A stretch of DNA of 64,000 nucleotides from Pseudomonas lini. Lineage in GTDB: Bacteria > Pseudomonadota > Gammaproteobacteria > Pseudomonadales > Pseudomonadaceae. Location: contig NZ_JAUSSR010000005.1 in assembly GCF_030812475.1 (NCBI RefSeq), positions 62,001-126,000 of the forward strand, written 5' to 3'. The stretch's first letter is position 1. Every line of letters starts with the position of its first letter. The position numbers and the translations under genes are program-made. Below are positions 44,298-52,630 of this stretch, piece by piece. Under the pieces are notes generated by a model. The model did no database searches. It saw nothing but the letters and a program-made list of their open reading frames with translations, and was not told where the DNA came from.

Positions 44298-44393
44298 GGC
44301 GAGGGGCTGGCCCCCTCGCCACGGATACCTTGCTGACTGACATGATGGACCCGACACAAAAAAACCTGTAGGAGCCGGCTTGCCGGCGAAGGC
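44298..44393. repeat. Hairpin plus single REP arm downstream of ppnN
   Basis: GGCGAGGGG-CTGGC-CCCCTCGCC is a perfect 9-base stem at 44299-44321, and 44365-44393 is a single REP arm (CCTGTAGGAGCCGGCTTGCC) without its partner. The stem has no T-run. Confidence 0.65.
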
Positions 44394-44515
44394 GTCTTCA
44401 TTGACGCTACAAGGCTTGAAGCAACGCCAGATACAGTAGGATGTATAAAGGCCGGCAAGCACCTCGACGTGGCTCCCTGGAATGCGCAACGTGCGAATGA
44501 CAAGAGGGTTGAGCA

Positions 44516-45256
44516 ATGGACCATGTGGACCACATCCTGATCGTCGACGACGATCGCGAGATCCGCGAACTGGTGGGCAATTACCTGAAAAAGAACGGCC
44601 TGCGCACTACCGTGGTCGCCGATGGCCGGCAGATGCGCAGCTTTCTCGAAGCCAACACCGTGGACCTGATCGTGCTCGACATCATGATGCCCGGCGATGA
44701 CGGCCTGCAGTTGTGCCGCGAGTTGCGCTCGGGCAAGCACAAGGCCACGCCGATCCTCATGCTCACCGCCCGTAATGATGAAACCGACCGCATCCTCGGC
44801 CTGGAAATGGGCGCCGACGATTACCTGACCAAACCCTTCGCCGCCCGCGAACTGCTGGCGCGGATCAATGCCGTGCTGCGCCGCACACGGATGCTGCCCC
44901 CCAACCTGCTGATCAGTGAAAGCGGCCGACAGCTGGGCTTCGGCCGCTGGCGCCTGGATACCACCGCCCGCCACCTGCTGGACGAAGACGGCACCATGGT
45001 CGCTCTCAGCGGTGCCGAATACCGCCTGCTGCGCGTCTTCCTCGACCACCCGCAACGGGTCCTCAGCCGCGACCAGTTGCTCAACCTGACCCAAGGCCGC
45101 GACGCCGACCTGTTCGACCGTTCCATCGACCTGCTGGTCAGCCGTTTGCGCCAGCGGCTCAAGGACGACTCCCGTGAATCGACCTACATCAAGACCGTGC
45201 GCAGCGAAGGTTATGTGTTCTCTTACCCGGTGGAGATGCTCGGCGCAGAGTCCTGA
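44516..45256 (+). CDS. Orphan OmpR-type response regulator
   Basis: 246 residues. The receiver domain is at 4-120, with the phosphorylation aspartate at D55 (L-I-V-L-D), the acidic pair at 11-13, and the K of L-T-K-P-F near 104. A winged-helix DNA-binding domain follows at about 140-240 (L-S-G-A-E-Y-R-L-L; Y-I-K-T-V-R-S-E-G-Y). No sensor kinase gene is adjacent: upstream is ppnN and downstream a 74-residue secreted protein. The cognate kinase must be elsewhere. The start at 44516 lacks a strong ribosome site. Confidence 0.88.
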   Translation: MDHVDHILIVDDDREIRELVGNYLKKNGLRTTVVADGRQMRSFLEANTVDLIVLDIMMPGDDGLQLCRELRSGKHKATPILMLTARNDETDRILGLEMGADDYLTKPFAARELLARINAVLRRTRMLPPNLLISESGRQLGFGRWRLDTTARHLLDEDGTMVALSGAEYRLLRVFLDHPQRVLSRDQLLNLTQGRDADLFDRSIDLLVSRLRQRLKDDSRESTYIKTVRSEGYVFSYPVEMLGAES

Positions 45257-45374
45257 GTCAGGCTGACAAAGGATCAATGTTCTCGATAGAGACTATGCGT
45301 CAGGGTGTTTTTTCATCGCAGTGTTCCAGCTCTAGAGTGGCGACATCTTCTCCCCACTTCTTTGGAGCACCATC

Positions 45375-45599
45375 ATGAAAAGCATTATCGGTCTTGGTTT
45401 CGCCCTGTCGGTTCTTGGCGCTACGTCCGCCATTGCGGCTCCGCATGCCGCGTCAACTGTCGCTGCGGCGGCTAAAGTCAGCCAGCCGGCAGTGTTGAAT
45501 GTGAACACCGTTGGTATTGACCATAAAGACAGCCAACAAGGCAAACTCTACGTAGCGGAAAACCGTCCCGAGTTTGGTTCGAAATATCAGCGTTATTGA
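45375..45599 (+). CDS. Small secreted or periplasmic protein
   Basis: 74 residues with a typical Sec signal peptide (M-K-S-I-I-G-L-G-F-A-L-S, cleavage probably after A-I-A-A near 22). The mature 50 residues are Ala-, Val- and Lys-containing with no Cys. GGAG lies before the ATG. It follows the response regulator by 118 bp but is likely transcribed separately. No family recognised. Confidence 0.68.
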   Translation: MKSIIGLGFALSVLGATSAIAAPHAASTVAAAAKVSQPAVLNVNTVGIDHKDSQQGKLYVAENRPEFGSKYQRY

Positions 45600-45632
45600 T
45601 CAACGGCATTGTGCTGCCTGATACGGCCCCCC

Positions 45633-45735
45633 CTGTAGGAGCGAGCTTGCTCGCGATGGGCGTCAACGATGACGCGGGCTGTCTGAATGCCCGCGTTGTC
45701 TGGAAGTCCATCGCGAGCAAGCTCGCTCCTACAGG
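45633..45735. repeat. REP/REPIN element
   Basis: Standard GTAGGAGCGAGCTTGCTCGCGA arms facing outward around about 60 bases, between the secreted protein and the FAD protein gene (converging). Confidence 0.9.
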
Positions 45736-45792
45736 GTGATCTGTGTCATGCCCAAATAAGGTTGATCGATTTCATGCCCAAAAACCGGGCCT

Positions 45793-47226
45793 CTACCCGC
45801 CAGTCACCAGTCGAGCGGCGAGAGCCTTGGCCTGACTCGCCACATCCGTCACCGCCGTACTCTCCCACCACATGCCACGCAACGGCGGCCCCATGGCAAA
45901 CAGTCGACAGGCAACCTGACCATCAACGCCCACCACCGCACCATCAACCTCGGCCGCAATCCCCAACGCCAACGGCCCCGGTCGCACCAACCCGCGAGCC
46001 AACAGCTGCTGGGGCAATGGCCGCGCCACCCGTCGCCAGTCGTATTCAATGCCACTGGAGTTGATCAACGCGGCACCACTGACCACAACAGTTTCAACTT
46101 CACCACGTCGACGAATACGAATGCGCACTTCACCACCCGAAGACGGCTCCAGCCCCTTGAACGACGCCGCCTGAATCCGCAACCGTCCTTCTCCATGCAG
46201 CCGCGCCACCAGCTCGGCACTCAAGGGCGGTGAACGGTGATGATGACTTTCCCACCACGGCCGCACATGCCGCACGAACTGCCGACGCTGCACGTCCGTC
46301 GCCTGATGCCACAGCCGGCCGATGTGCGCCCGCACCGTATCCAGCGGCGCCTGCCAGTCGATGCCCTGGGCGATAGCGTCCCGGCAATGCCGGCGCAACT
46401 CGCGCACCAGCTGGCGCGGCGTGCGAATGCTCGGCTCCTCGGCAAGAAAATCCGCCCAGGCCGGCGGTTGTCGACGCACATGCGGCAGCAGTCCATGGCG
46501 CGAAAACACTTCGATCGGCCCGCGATGCCCGGCCTGTTCCAGCGACACCACGGCATCGACCATGGTCAGGCCCGAGCCGATGATCAGCACAGTCGACTGC
46601 GGATCAAGCTGGCGCATGGCAGCGACATCCCACGGGTCGAGTGCCGCGGCGTTCAACCCGCTGGATTCGGTCTGCGGTGTACGCGCGGCGGGGAACATGC
46701 CGGTCGCCAGCACCGCATAAGTACCCTGCAAGCGTTGCCCGTCACTCAGGGTCAGCCGCACCGAATCGTCCAGCGTCTGCAAGTCGACCACCTCGGCCCG
46801 CACATGCTCGACCGTCGAACCGTTCAACGCCCCCACTGCTTGCGCCTGCACCAGGCGCTGCTGCACGTAAACCCCGAAAAGCCCTCGTGGCGGGAACAGT
46901 TCGCTGACCGGCACATGCTGCTCGTCGGACTCCGGCCAGCCACCTGCCGCCATGAATTCGGTCAGCCATTGGGTGAGGTCGTCAGCGTTGTCCGGGTCGA
47001 CGCTCATGCGGGCCGCGTTGCCGTTGAGGGTATGACCCAACTCGACCGCGCTATACGCCTCGCCCCGGCCCAGTTCGGCGCGGGGTTCAATCACCAGCAC
47101 CGATCGTTTGCCGGGCAGGCGCAGCAATTGCGCCGCCAGCATCGCGCCGCTGAGGCCGCCGCCGACGATCAGGATGTCTGCAGTGCGGATGGCGTCGGTT
47201 ACCGGTCCGCTTTGGGGTTCGCTCAT
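45793..47226 (-). CDS. FAD/NAD(P)-binding protein
   Basis: 477 residues with an N-terminal FAD motif G-G-G-L-S-G-A at 22-28 and an E-P-R-A-E-L-G-R-G segment, as in the FAD-NAD(P)-binding (PF13454-like) family. A second dinucleotide motif (I-I-G-S-G-L-T-M-V-D) lies near 220. No catalytic residue tells the reaction; relatives hydroxylate or oxidise amines in secondary metabolism, but this one stands alone. The Arg- and Gln-rich part 250-330 is typical. Start ATG at 47226. Confidence 0.72.
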   Translation of the reverse strand: MSEPQSGPVTDAIRTADILIVGGGLSGAMLAAQLLRLPGKRSVLVIEPRAELGRGEAYSAVELGHTLNGNAARMSVDPDNADDLTQWLTEFMAAGGWPESDEQHVPVSELFPPRGLFGVYVQQRLVQAQAVGALNGSTVEHVRAEVVDLQTLDDSVRLTLSDGQRLQGTYAVLATGMFPAARTPQTESSGLNAAALDPWDVAAMRQLDPQSTVLIIGSGLTMVDAVVSLEQAGHRGPIEVFSRHGLLPHVRRQPPAWADFLAEEPSIRTPRQLVRELRRHCRDAIAQGIDWQAPLDTVRAHIGRLWHQATDVQRRQFVRHVRPWWESHHHRSPPLSAELVARLHGEGRLRIQAASFKGLEPSSGGEVRIRIRRRGEVETVVVSGAALINSSGIEYDWRRVARPLPQQLLARGLVRPGPLALGIAAEVDGAVVGVDGQVACRLFAMGPPLRGMWWESTAVTDVASQAKALAARLVTGG

Positions 47227-47257
47227 GCCGTTCTCGCTGGTTAGTGTTTGCCTGTTA

Positions 47258-47446
47258 GGAATCGTACAGGTCGCCCTGAGTCAACAGCGCCTCGCTGCTG
47301 CCGGGCTGGACGACTATCACGAAAATCTTCTGGACGATAATAGGCGTCAAACCCATGGAAGTTTCGTCAAGCAGTACCAAAGTAGGATGCATGATCCAGG
47401 CCGGACCGATGGGACCTTCTGCTGCTTGCCACCGGAGGATCCCAGC
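47258..47446 (-). pseudogene. Decayed livF (branched-chain amino acid ABC ATPase) fragment
   Basis: On the minus strand one frame reads P-T-L-V-L-L-D-E-T-S-M-G-L-T-P-I-I-V-Q-K-I-F, which closely matches the Walker B and D-loop part of LivF/BraG (P-x-L-L-L-L-D-E-P-S-M-G-L-A-P-x-I-V). Just upstream the signature region continues in another frame (S-S-G-G-K-Q-Q, for L-S-G-G-E-Q-Q), so a frameshift separates them. Only about 60 codons of a 230-codon gene remain, with no start and no other liv gene nearby. It is a deletion remnant. The rest of the 47227-47599 gap holds a REP. Confidence 0.7.
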
Positions 47447-47458
47447 ATTCGAGCGATA

Positions 47459-47548
47459 CCTGTGGGAGCTTGCTCGCGATGGCGGTGCATCAGTCGACAT
47501 CGATGTTGAATGACACACCGTCATCGCGAGCAAGCTCGCTCCCACAGG
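47459..47548. repeat. REP/REPIN element
   Basis: Arms CCTGTGGGAGCTTGCTCGCGA (missing part of the stem) and TCGCGAGCAAGCTCGCTCCCACAGG. It follows the livF remnant. Confidence 0.85.
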
Positions 47549-47599
47549 GGATGTGTGTCGTGTCGGCTAAGTGTCTACCCGGTGTTGATTGGCAAGCAG

Positions 47600-48175
47600 T
47601 CAGATCACCACATTCCTCACGAACCGCGCGGCCACCGCCCCGTCGTTGCGATAGGCATGGGGCTGGTTGCTGGCAAACATATAGAACTCACCGGCACCAA
47701 TCGCGTGTGGCGTGTCGCCGAGCATCAACGTCAGGCAGCCTTCGAACACGTAGATCTGTTCGCTCCAGCCATCGGCATCCGGTTGCGACGGGTAGATTTC
47801 GCCCGGTTGCAGGCACCATTCCCATTGCTCCACCTCGCGAGTGGCGGTGGCCTTGGACAGCAGAACGGCTTTGCTGCCGGGAATCGTCCCGGCCCAGGCC
47901 ACTTCGTTGATGCGACTGGGGTCGCGGGCGTCCGGGGCCTGGATCAGGTCGCTGAAGGCAACGTCCAGGGCCTCGGCCACGCGGTCGAGGGTGGTCAGGC
48001 TGACATTCTTTTCGCCCGCTTCAATCGCCACCAGCATGCGTCGACTGACGCCGGACTTCTCAGCCAGCGCGGTCTGGCTCATGTCGGCGGCATGGCGCAG
48101 ACGCCGAACATTGTGGCTGACATGCTGAAGGACCGAAGCCCGATGCGTGGAATCTTTGTGCACTATATTGCTCAC
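47600..48175 (-). CDS. XRE-cupin transcriptional regulator
   Basis: 191 residues: helix-turn-helix at about 20-75 (M-S-Q-T-A-L-A-E-K-S-G-V-S-R-R-M-L-V-A-I-E-A-G) and a C-terminal cupin (about 115-185, W-S-E-Q-I-Y-V-F-E-G, G-A-G-E-F). It diverges from an EamA-type exporter gene with a 72-bp shared region containing a perfect palindrome, a regulator-transporter arrangement. The start at 48175 (ATG) fits the homologous N terminus. It is the third XRE-cupin protein in this window; all three differ clearly. Confidence 0.85.
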   Translation of the reverse strand: MSNIVHKDSTHRASVLQHVSHNVRRLRHAADMSQTALAEKSGVSRRMLVAIEAGEKNVSLTTLDRVAEALDVAFSDLIQAPDARDPSRINEVAWAGTIPGSKAVLLSKATATREVEQWEWCLQPGEIYPSQPDADGWSEQIYVFEGCLTLMLGDTPHAIGAGEFYMFASNQPHAYRNDGAVAARFVRNVVI

Positions 48176-48208
48176 TTGGTGGGGTTGGGCAGTATACTGC
48201 GCAACATT

Positions 48209-48225
48209 CGACGCATTGTGCGTCG
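48209..48225. promoter_or_regulatory. Perfect palindrome between regulator and exporter
   Basis: CGACGCA-TTG-TGCGTCG is a 7-3-7 dyad lying 23 bp before the exporter start and 34 bp from the regulator start. Its position suggests an operator for the XRE-cupin protein. A TATACT at 48193-48198 could be a -10 box. Confidence 0.6.
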
Positions 48226-48247
48226 ACCCCAGGTAGCGCGCAAGGTC

Positions 48248-49183
48248 ATGACGTCGGTGAACTCCTCTCAGGTTTCTTCCCGTTTCTCACGGTTCAGCAA
48301 GGCCGAGTGCGTGCTGGTGCTGATCACCATGGTCTGGGGCGGTACCTTTTTGCTGGTCCAGCATGCAATGACTGTCAGCGGGCCAATGTTTTTCGTCGGC
48401 CTGCGCTTTGCCGCTGCGGCGATCATTGTCGCGATGTTCTCCTGGCGGCATCTGCGCCAGCTGACCCTGTTCGAACTCAAGGCCGGGGCCTTCATCGGCG
48501 TGGCGATCATGCTCGGTTACGGCTTGCAGACCGTGGGCTTGCAGAGCATTCCCAGCAGTCAGTCGGCGTTCATTACCGCGTTGTACGTGCCTTTCGTGCC
48601 GTTGCTGCAATGGCTGGTGCTGGGACGCCGCCCGGGGTTGATGCCGAGCATCGGGATCATGCTGGCGTTTACCGGGTTGATGCTGCTGTCGGGGCCTTCC
48701 GGGGCGGCCTTCAATTTCAGCCCCGGTGAAATCGCCACGCTGATCAGCGCCGTGGCGATCGCGGCGGAGATCATCTTGATCAGCACCTATGCCGGCCAGG
48801 TCGATGTGCGCCGGGTGACGGTGGTGCAACTGGCGGTGACCTCGGTACTGGCGTTCCTGATGGTGGTGCCAACCCAGGAAGTGATTCCGGATTTTTCCTG
48901 GTTGCTGTTGTGCAGTGCGCTGGGTTTGGGTGCGGCCAGTGCGGCGATCCAGGTGGCGATGAACTGGGCGCAGAAGAGCGTTTCGCCGACCCGGGCGACC
49001 TTGATCTATGCCGGAGAGCCGGTGTGGGCCGGGATTGTCGGGCGGATTGCCGGGGAGCGGTTGCCGGCAATTGCGTTGCTAGGGGCGGGGTTGATCGTGG
49101 CGGCGGTGATTGTCAGTGAGTTGAAGACCAAGGGGAAGATTGTTGCGGCTGAGAAAGAGATGGAGCAGGAAATCCAGGGTTGA
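48248..49183 (+). CDS. EamA/DMT-superfamily transporter
   Basis: 311 residues with ten predicted membrane helices in two EamA repeats (about 15-145 and 165-300). Typical landmarks are M-V-W-G-G-T-F near the start of helix 1 and L-I-Y-A-G-E-P-V-W-A-G near helix 9. Family members export amino acids or metabolites. The substrate is unknown; the divergent XRE-cupin regulator suggests ligand-induced export. I chose the ATG at 48248, with AAGG close upstream; the open frame continues far upstream antisense to the regulator. The Lys/Glu-rich tail is cytoplasmic. Confidence 0.85.
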   Translation: MTSVNSSQVSSRFSRFSKAECVLVLITMVWGGTFLLVQHAMTVSGPMFFVGLRFAAAAIIVAMFSWRHLRQLTLFELKAGAFIGVAIMLGYGLQTVGLQSIPSSQSAFITALYVPFVPLLQWLVLGRRPGLMPSIGIMLAFTGLMLLSGPSGAAFNFSPGEIATLISAVAIAAEIILISTYAGQVDVRRVTVVQLAVTSVLAFLMVVPTQEVIPDFSWLLLCSALGLGAASAAIQVAMNWAQKSVSPTRATLIYAGEPVWAGIVGRIAGERLPAIALLGAGLIVAAVIVSELKTKGKIVAAEKEMEQEIQG

Positions 49184-49367
49184 GCTTCTGGATTTGTAGC
49201 GTCTGGTAGATAGTCTTCGCGAGCAAGCCCTGCTGAACACAGACCTGCGAAACAATAAAAAACAGGATTTATCCCTCTACCTTGTAGGATTCTGCGACAG
49301 CTTGGTGTTTGGCGATCCGGGAGCTGGCACGTATGATGCTTCACAAACTTCCGCAGATTAGAAGCCT

Positions 49368-52286
49368 ATGTCCCTGATAGTTCTACTGCTTCTGCCCTTT
49401 GTCGGCAGCTGTCTGGCCGCCGTGCTGCCACACAACGCGCGTAACACCGAATCCTTGCTGGCTGGCCTGGTTGCCCTGATCGGCACCATCCAGGTCGCCC
49501 TGTTGTTCCCGCAAATCGCCGATGGCGGTGTGATTCGCGAAGAATTCTTCTGGTTGCCCAGCCTGGGCCTGAACTTCGTGCTGCGCATGGACGGTTTCGC
49601 CTGGCTGTTCTCGATGCTGGTGCTCGGCATCGGCACCCTGGTCTCCTTGTACGCCCGCTACTACATGTCGCCGGACGACCCGGTGCCGCGGTTCTTCGCG
49701 TTTTTCCTGGCGTTCATGGGCGCGATGCTCGGGTTGGTGATCTCCGGCAACCTGATCCAGATCGTGTTTTTCTGGGAGCTGACCAGCCTCTTTTCATTCC
49801 TGCTGATCGGCTACTGGCACCACCGCGCCGATGCACGGCGCGGCGCCTACATGGCGCTGATGGTGACTGGCGCGGGCGGTCTGTGCCTGCTGGCGGGGGT
49901 CATGCTGCTGGGCCATGTGGTCGGCAGCTATGACCTGGACAAGGTCCTGGCCGCCGGCGAACTGATTCGCGCACATGCCCTCTACCCTGTGCTGCTGCCC
50001 CTGATCCTGATCGGCGCCTTGAGCAAAAGCGCGCAATTCCCCTTCCACTTCTGGCTGCCCCATGCGATGGCGGCGCCGACACCGGTCTCGGCCTATCTGC
50101 ACTCGGCAACCATGGTCAAGGCCGGGGTGTTCCTTCTCGCACGGCTGTGGCCGTCGCTGTCCGGCAGCGAAGAATGGTTCTACATCGTCAGCGGCGCCGG
50201 GGCCTGCACCCTGCTGCTCGGCGCGTACTGCGCGATGTTCCAGAACGATCTCAAGGGCCTGCTGGCCTATTCGACCATCAGCCACCTGGGCCTGATCACC
50301 CTGCTGCTGGGGCTGAACAGTCCGCTGGCCGCCGTGGCCGCGGTGTTCCACATCTTCAACCACGCCACGTTCAAGGCCTCGCTGTTCATGGCCGCGGGGA
50401 TCATCGACCACGAAAGCGGCACCCGCGACATTCGCCGGCTCAGCGGCCTGGTCAAGCTGATTCCGTTCACCGCGACCCTGGCCATGGTCGCCAGTGCCTC
50501 GATGGCCGGGGTGCCGTTGCTCAACGGCTTCCTCTCCAAAGAGATGTTCTTCGCCGAAACCGTGTTCATCAACGCCACGGCCTGGATCGAATTGACCCTG
50601 CCGATCGTCGCGACCATCGCCGGCACGTTCAGCGTCGCCTATTCCCTGCGCTTCACGGTGGATGTGTTCTTCGGCCCGACCGCCACCGACCTGCCGCACA
50701 CCCCGCATGAACCGCCACGCTGGATGCGCGCGCCGGTGGAATTGCTGGTGTTCGCCTGCCTGATCGTGGGGATTTTCCCTGCGCAGGTGGTCGGCCCGTT
50801 GTTGGCCGCCGCTGCGCAGCCCGTTGTGGGCGGCGTCTTGCCGCAATACAGCCTGGCGATCTGGCACGGCTGGAACGCGCCGATGATCATGAGCCTGGTC
50901 GCCATGTCCGGCGGCATCGTGCTCTACCTGTTGCTGCGCAATCAGCTCAAGCGCGGGCGCTTCAAGTACCCGCCGCTGATTGGCCGGTTCAACGGCAAGC
51001 GCCTGTTCGAGCGCAGCCTGGTGGTCATGATGCGCCTGGCCCGGCGCCTGGAGCGGCGGATCAGTACCAAGCGCCTGCAGACCCAACTGTTCCTGGTGGT
51101 GCTCGCCGCCGTGCTGGCCGGGCTGATCCCGATGCTCCACAGCAGCCTGAGCTGGGGCGACCGCCCGAAGATTGCCGGTTCGATCGTGTTCGTGACCTTG
51201 TGGCTGCTGGCAATCGCCTGCGCCCTCGGCGCGGCGTGGCAGGCCAAGTACCACCGGCTCGCAGCCCTGACCATGGTCAGCGTCTGCGGCCTGATGACGT
51301 GCATCACGTTCGTCTGGTTCTCGGCGCCGGACCTGGCACTGACGCAACTGGTGGTCGAAGTGGTGACCACGGTCCTGATTCTGCTGGGCCTGCGCTGGCT
51401 GCCGCGGCGGATCGAAGAGGTGTCACCGCTGCCGAGCACGCTGCGCAAGGCACGCATTCGTCGTTTGCGCGACTTGCTGCTGTCGATCGCGGTCGGTGGC
51501 GGCATGGCGCTGCTGTCCTACGCCATGCTGACGCGCCAGACCCCCAACGACATTTCTTCGTTCTACCTCAGCCGCGCCCTGCCCGAAGGTGGCGGCAGCA
51601 ACGTGGTCAACGTGATGCTGGTGGACTTCCGTGGTTTCGACACCCTTGGCGAAATCACCGTGCTGGCGGCCGTGGCGCTGACCGTGTTCGCCCTGTTGCG
51701 ACGCTTCCGCCCGCCAAAAGAAAGCCTGCAGTTGCCGGCCCAGCAGCGCCTGCTGGCGCCCGATGTGGTCACCGACCTGGTCAACCCGCGTCACGCCAGC
51801 GACACCGCGCTCGGCTTCATGATGGTGCCGGCGGTGCTCGTGCGCCTGCTGCTGCCGATTGCCTTCGTGGTGTCGGTCTACCTGTTCATGCGCGGGCACA
51901 ATCAACCGGGCGGCGGCTTCGTTGCGGGCCTGGTGATGTCGGTGGCGTTCATCCTGCAATACATGGTCGCCGGCACCCAGTGGGTCGAGGCGCAAATGAG
52001 CCTGCGGCCCCTGCGCTGGATGGGCACCGGGCTGCTGTTTGCCACCGTGACCGGGCTCGGGGCGATGGCGGTCGGGTATCCGTTCCTGACCACCCACACC
52101 TGGCATTTCGATTTGCCTGTGTTCGGTGACATTCACATCGCCAGCGCGCTGTTCTTCGATATCGGCGTGTACGCCGTGGTGGTCGGTTCGACCCTGCTGA
52201 TCCTCACCGCCCTCGCCCACCAATCGGTACGGGGTCACAAGACCGCTGCCCTGCCCAGAGCCGTCGCCACCGAAGGAGCCGTCTGA
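49368..52286 (+). CDS. mrpA: Mrp antiporter subunit A (fused MrpA-MrpB)
   Basis: 972 residues, the largest subunit of the Na+(K+)/H+ antiporter (also called mnhA or phaA). The N-terminal 600 residues are related to NuoL with many helices (L-L-A-Y-S-T-I-S-H-L-G near 300; H-S-A-T-M-V-K-A-G near 245). Residues about 790-950 form the MnhB domain (M-M-V-P-A-V-L-V-R-L-L-L; G-H-N-Q-P-G-G-G-F). The A/B fusion makes this the six-gene group 2 type. Stop and next start overlap (TGATG). The upstream 184 bp carry no regulator. Confidence 0.93.
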   Translation: MSLIVLLLLPFVGSCLAAVLPHNARNTESLLAGLVALIGTIQVALLFPQIADGGVIREEFFWLPSLGLNFVLRMDGFAWLFSMLVLGIGTLVSLYARYYMSPDDPVPRFFAFFLAFMGAMLGLVISGNLIQIVFFWELTSLFSFLLIGYWHHRADARRGAYMALMVTGAGGLCLLAGVMLLGHVVGSYDLDKVLAAGELIRAHALYPVLLPLILIGALSKSAQFPFHFWLPHAMAAPTPVSAYLHSATMVKAGVFLLARLWPSLSGSEEWFYIVSGAGACTLLLGAYCAMFQNDLKGLLAYSTISHLGLITLLLGLNSPLAAVAAVFHIFNHATFKASLFMAAGIIDHESGTRDIRRLSGLVKLIPFTATLAMVASASMAGVPLLNGFLSKEMFFAETVFINATAWIELTLPIVATIAGTFSVAYSLRFTVDVFFGPTATDLPHTPHEPPRWMRAPVELLVFACLIVGIFPAQVVGPLLAAAAQPVVGGVLPQYSLAIWHGWNAPMIMSLVAMSGGIVLYLLLRNQLKRGRFKYPPLIGRFNGKRLFERSLVVMMRLARRLERRISTKRLQTQLFLVVLAAVLAGLIPMLHSSLSWGDRPKIAGSIVFVTLWLLAIACALGAAWQAKYHRLAALTMVSVCGLMTCITFVWFSAPDLALTQLVVEVVTTVLILLGLRWLPRRIEEVSPLPSTLRKARIRRLRDLLLSIAVGGGMALLSYAMLTRQTPNDISSFYLSRALPEGGGSNVVNVMLVDFRGFDTLGEITVLAAVALTVFALLRRFRPPKESLQLPAQQRLLAPDVVTDLVNPRHASDTALGFMMVPAVLVRLLLPIAFVVSVYLFMRGHNQPGGGFVAGLVMSVAFILQYMVAGTQWVEAQMSLRPLRWMGTGLLFATVTGLGAMAVGYPFLTTHTWHFDLPVFGDIHIASALFFDIGVYAVVVGSTLLILTALAHQSVRGHKTAALPRAVATEGAV

Positions 52287-52630
52287 TGGAAGAAGTCATC
52301 GCAATCGCCATCGGCGTACTGGCCGCGTCCGGCGTCTGGCTGATCCTGCGCCCACGGACGTTCCAGGTGGTCATGGGCCTGTGCCTGCTGTCCTACGGCG
52401 TCAACCTGTTCATCTTCAGCATGGGCAGCCTGTTCATCGGCAAGGAGCCGATCATCAAGGACGGCGTGCCGCAGGACCTGCTGCACTACACCGACCCCCT
52501 GCCGCAAGCGCTGGTGCTGACGGCGATCGTGATCAGTTTCGCCATGACCGCGCTGTTCCTCGTCGTGCTGCTCGCATCCCGGGGCCTGACCGGTACCGAC
52601 CATGTGGATGGCCGGGAGCCTAAAGAATGA
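52286..52630 (+). CDS. mrpC: Mrp antiporter subunit C
   Basis: 114 residues, homologous to NuoK with three helices (E-V-I-A-I-A-I-G-V-L-A-A-S-G near 2-16; L-C-L-L-S-Y-G-V-N-L-F-I-F; I-V-I-S-F-A-M-T-A-L-F). The acidic residue in NuoK-like helix 2 is part of the ion path in the family. It overlaps mrpA by one base and mrpD by 4 bases, so translation is coupled. Confidence 0.92.
   Translation: MEEVIAIAIGVLAASGVWLILRPRTFQVVMGLCLLSYGVNLFIFSMGSLFIGKEPIIKDGVPQDLLHYTDPLPQALVLTAIVISFAMTALFLVVLLASRGLTGTDHVDGREPKE

Noticed and set aside
47510..48247. Open frame joining into the exporter gene
   Set aside because: It is antisense to the XRE-cupin regulator; the exporter begins at 48248.
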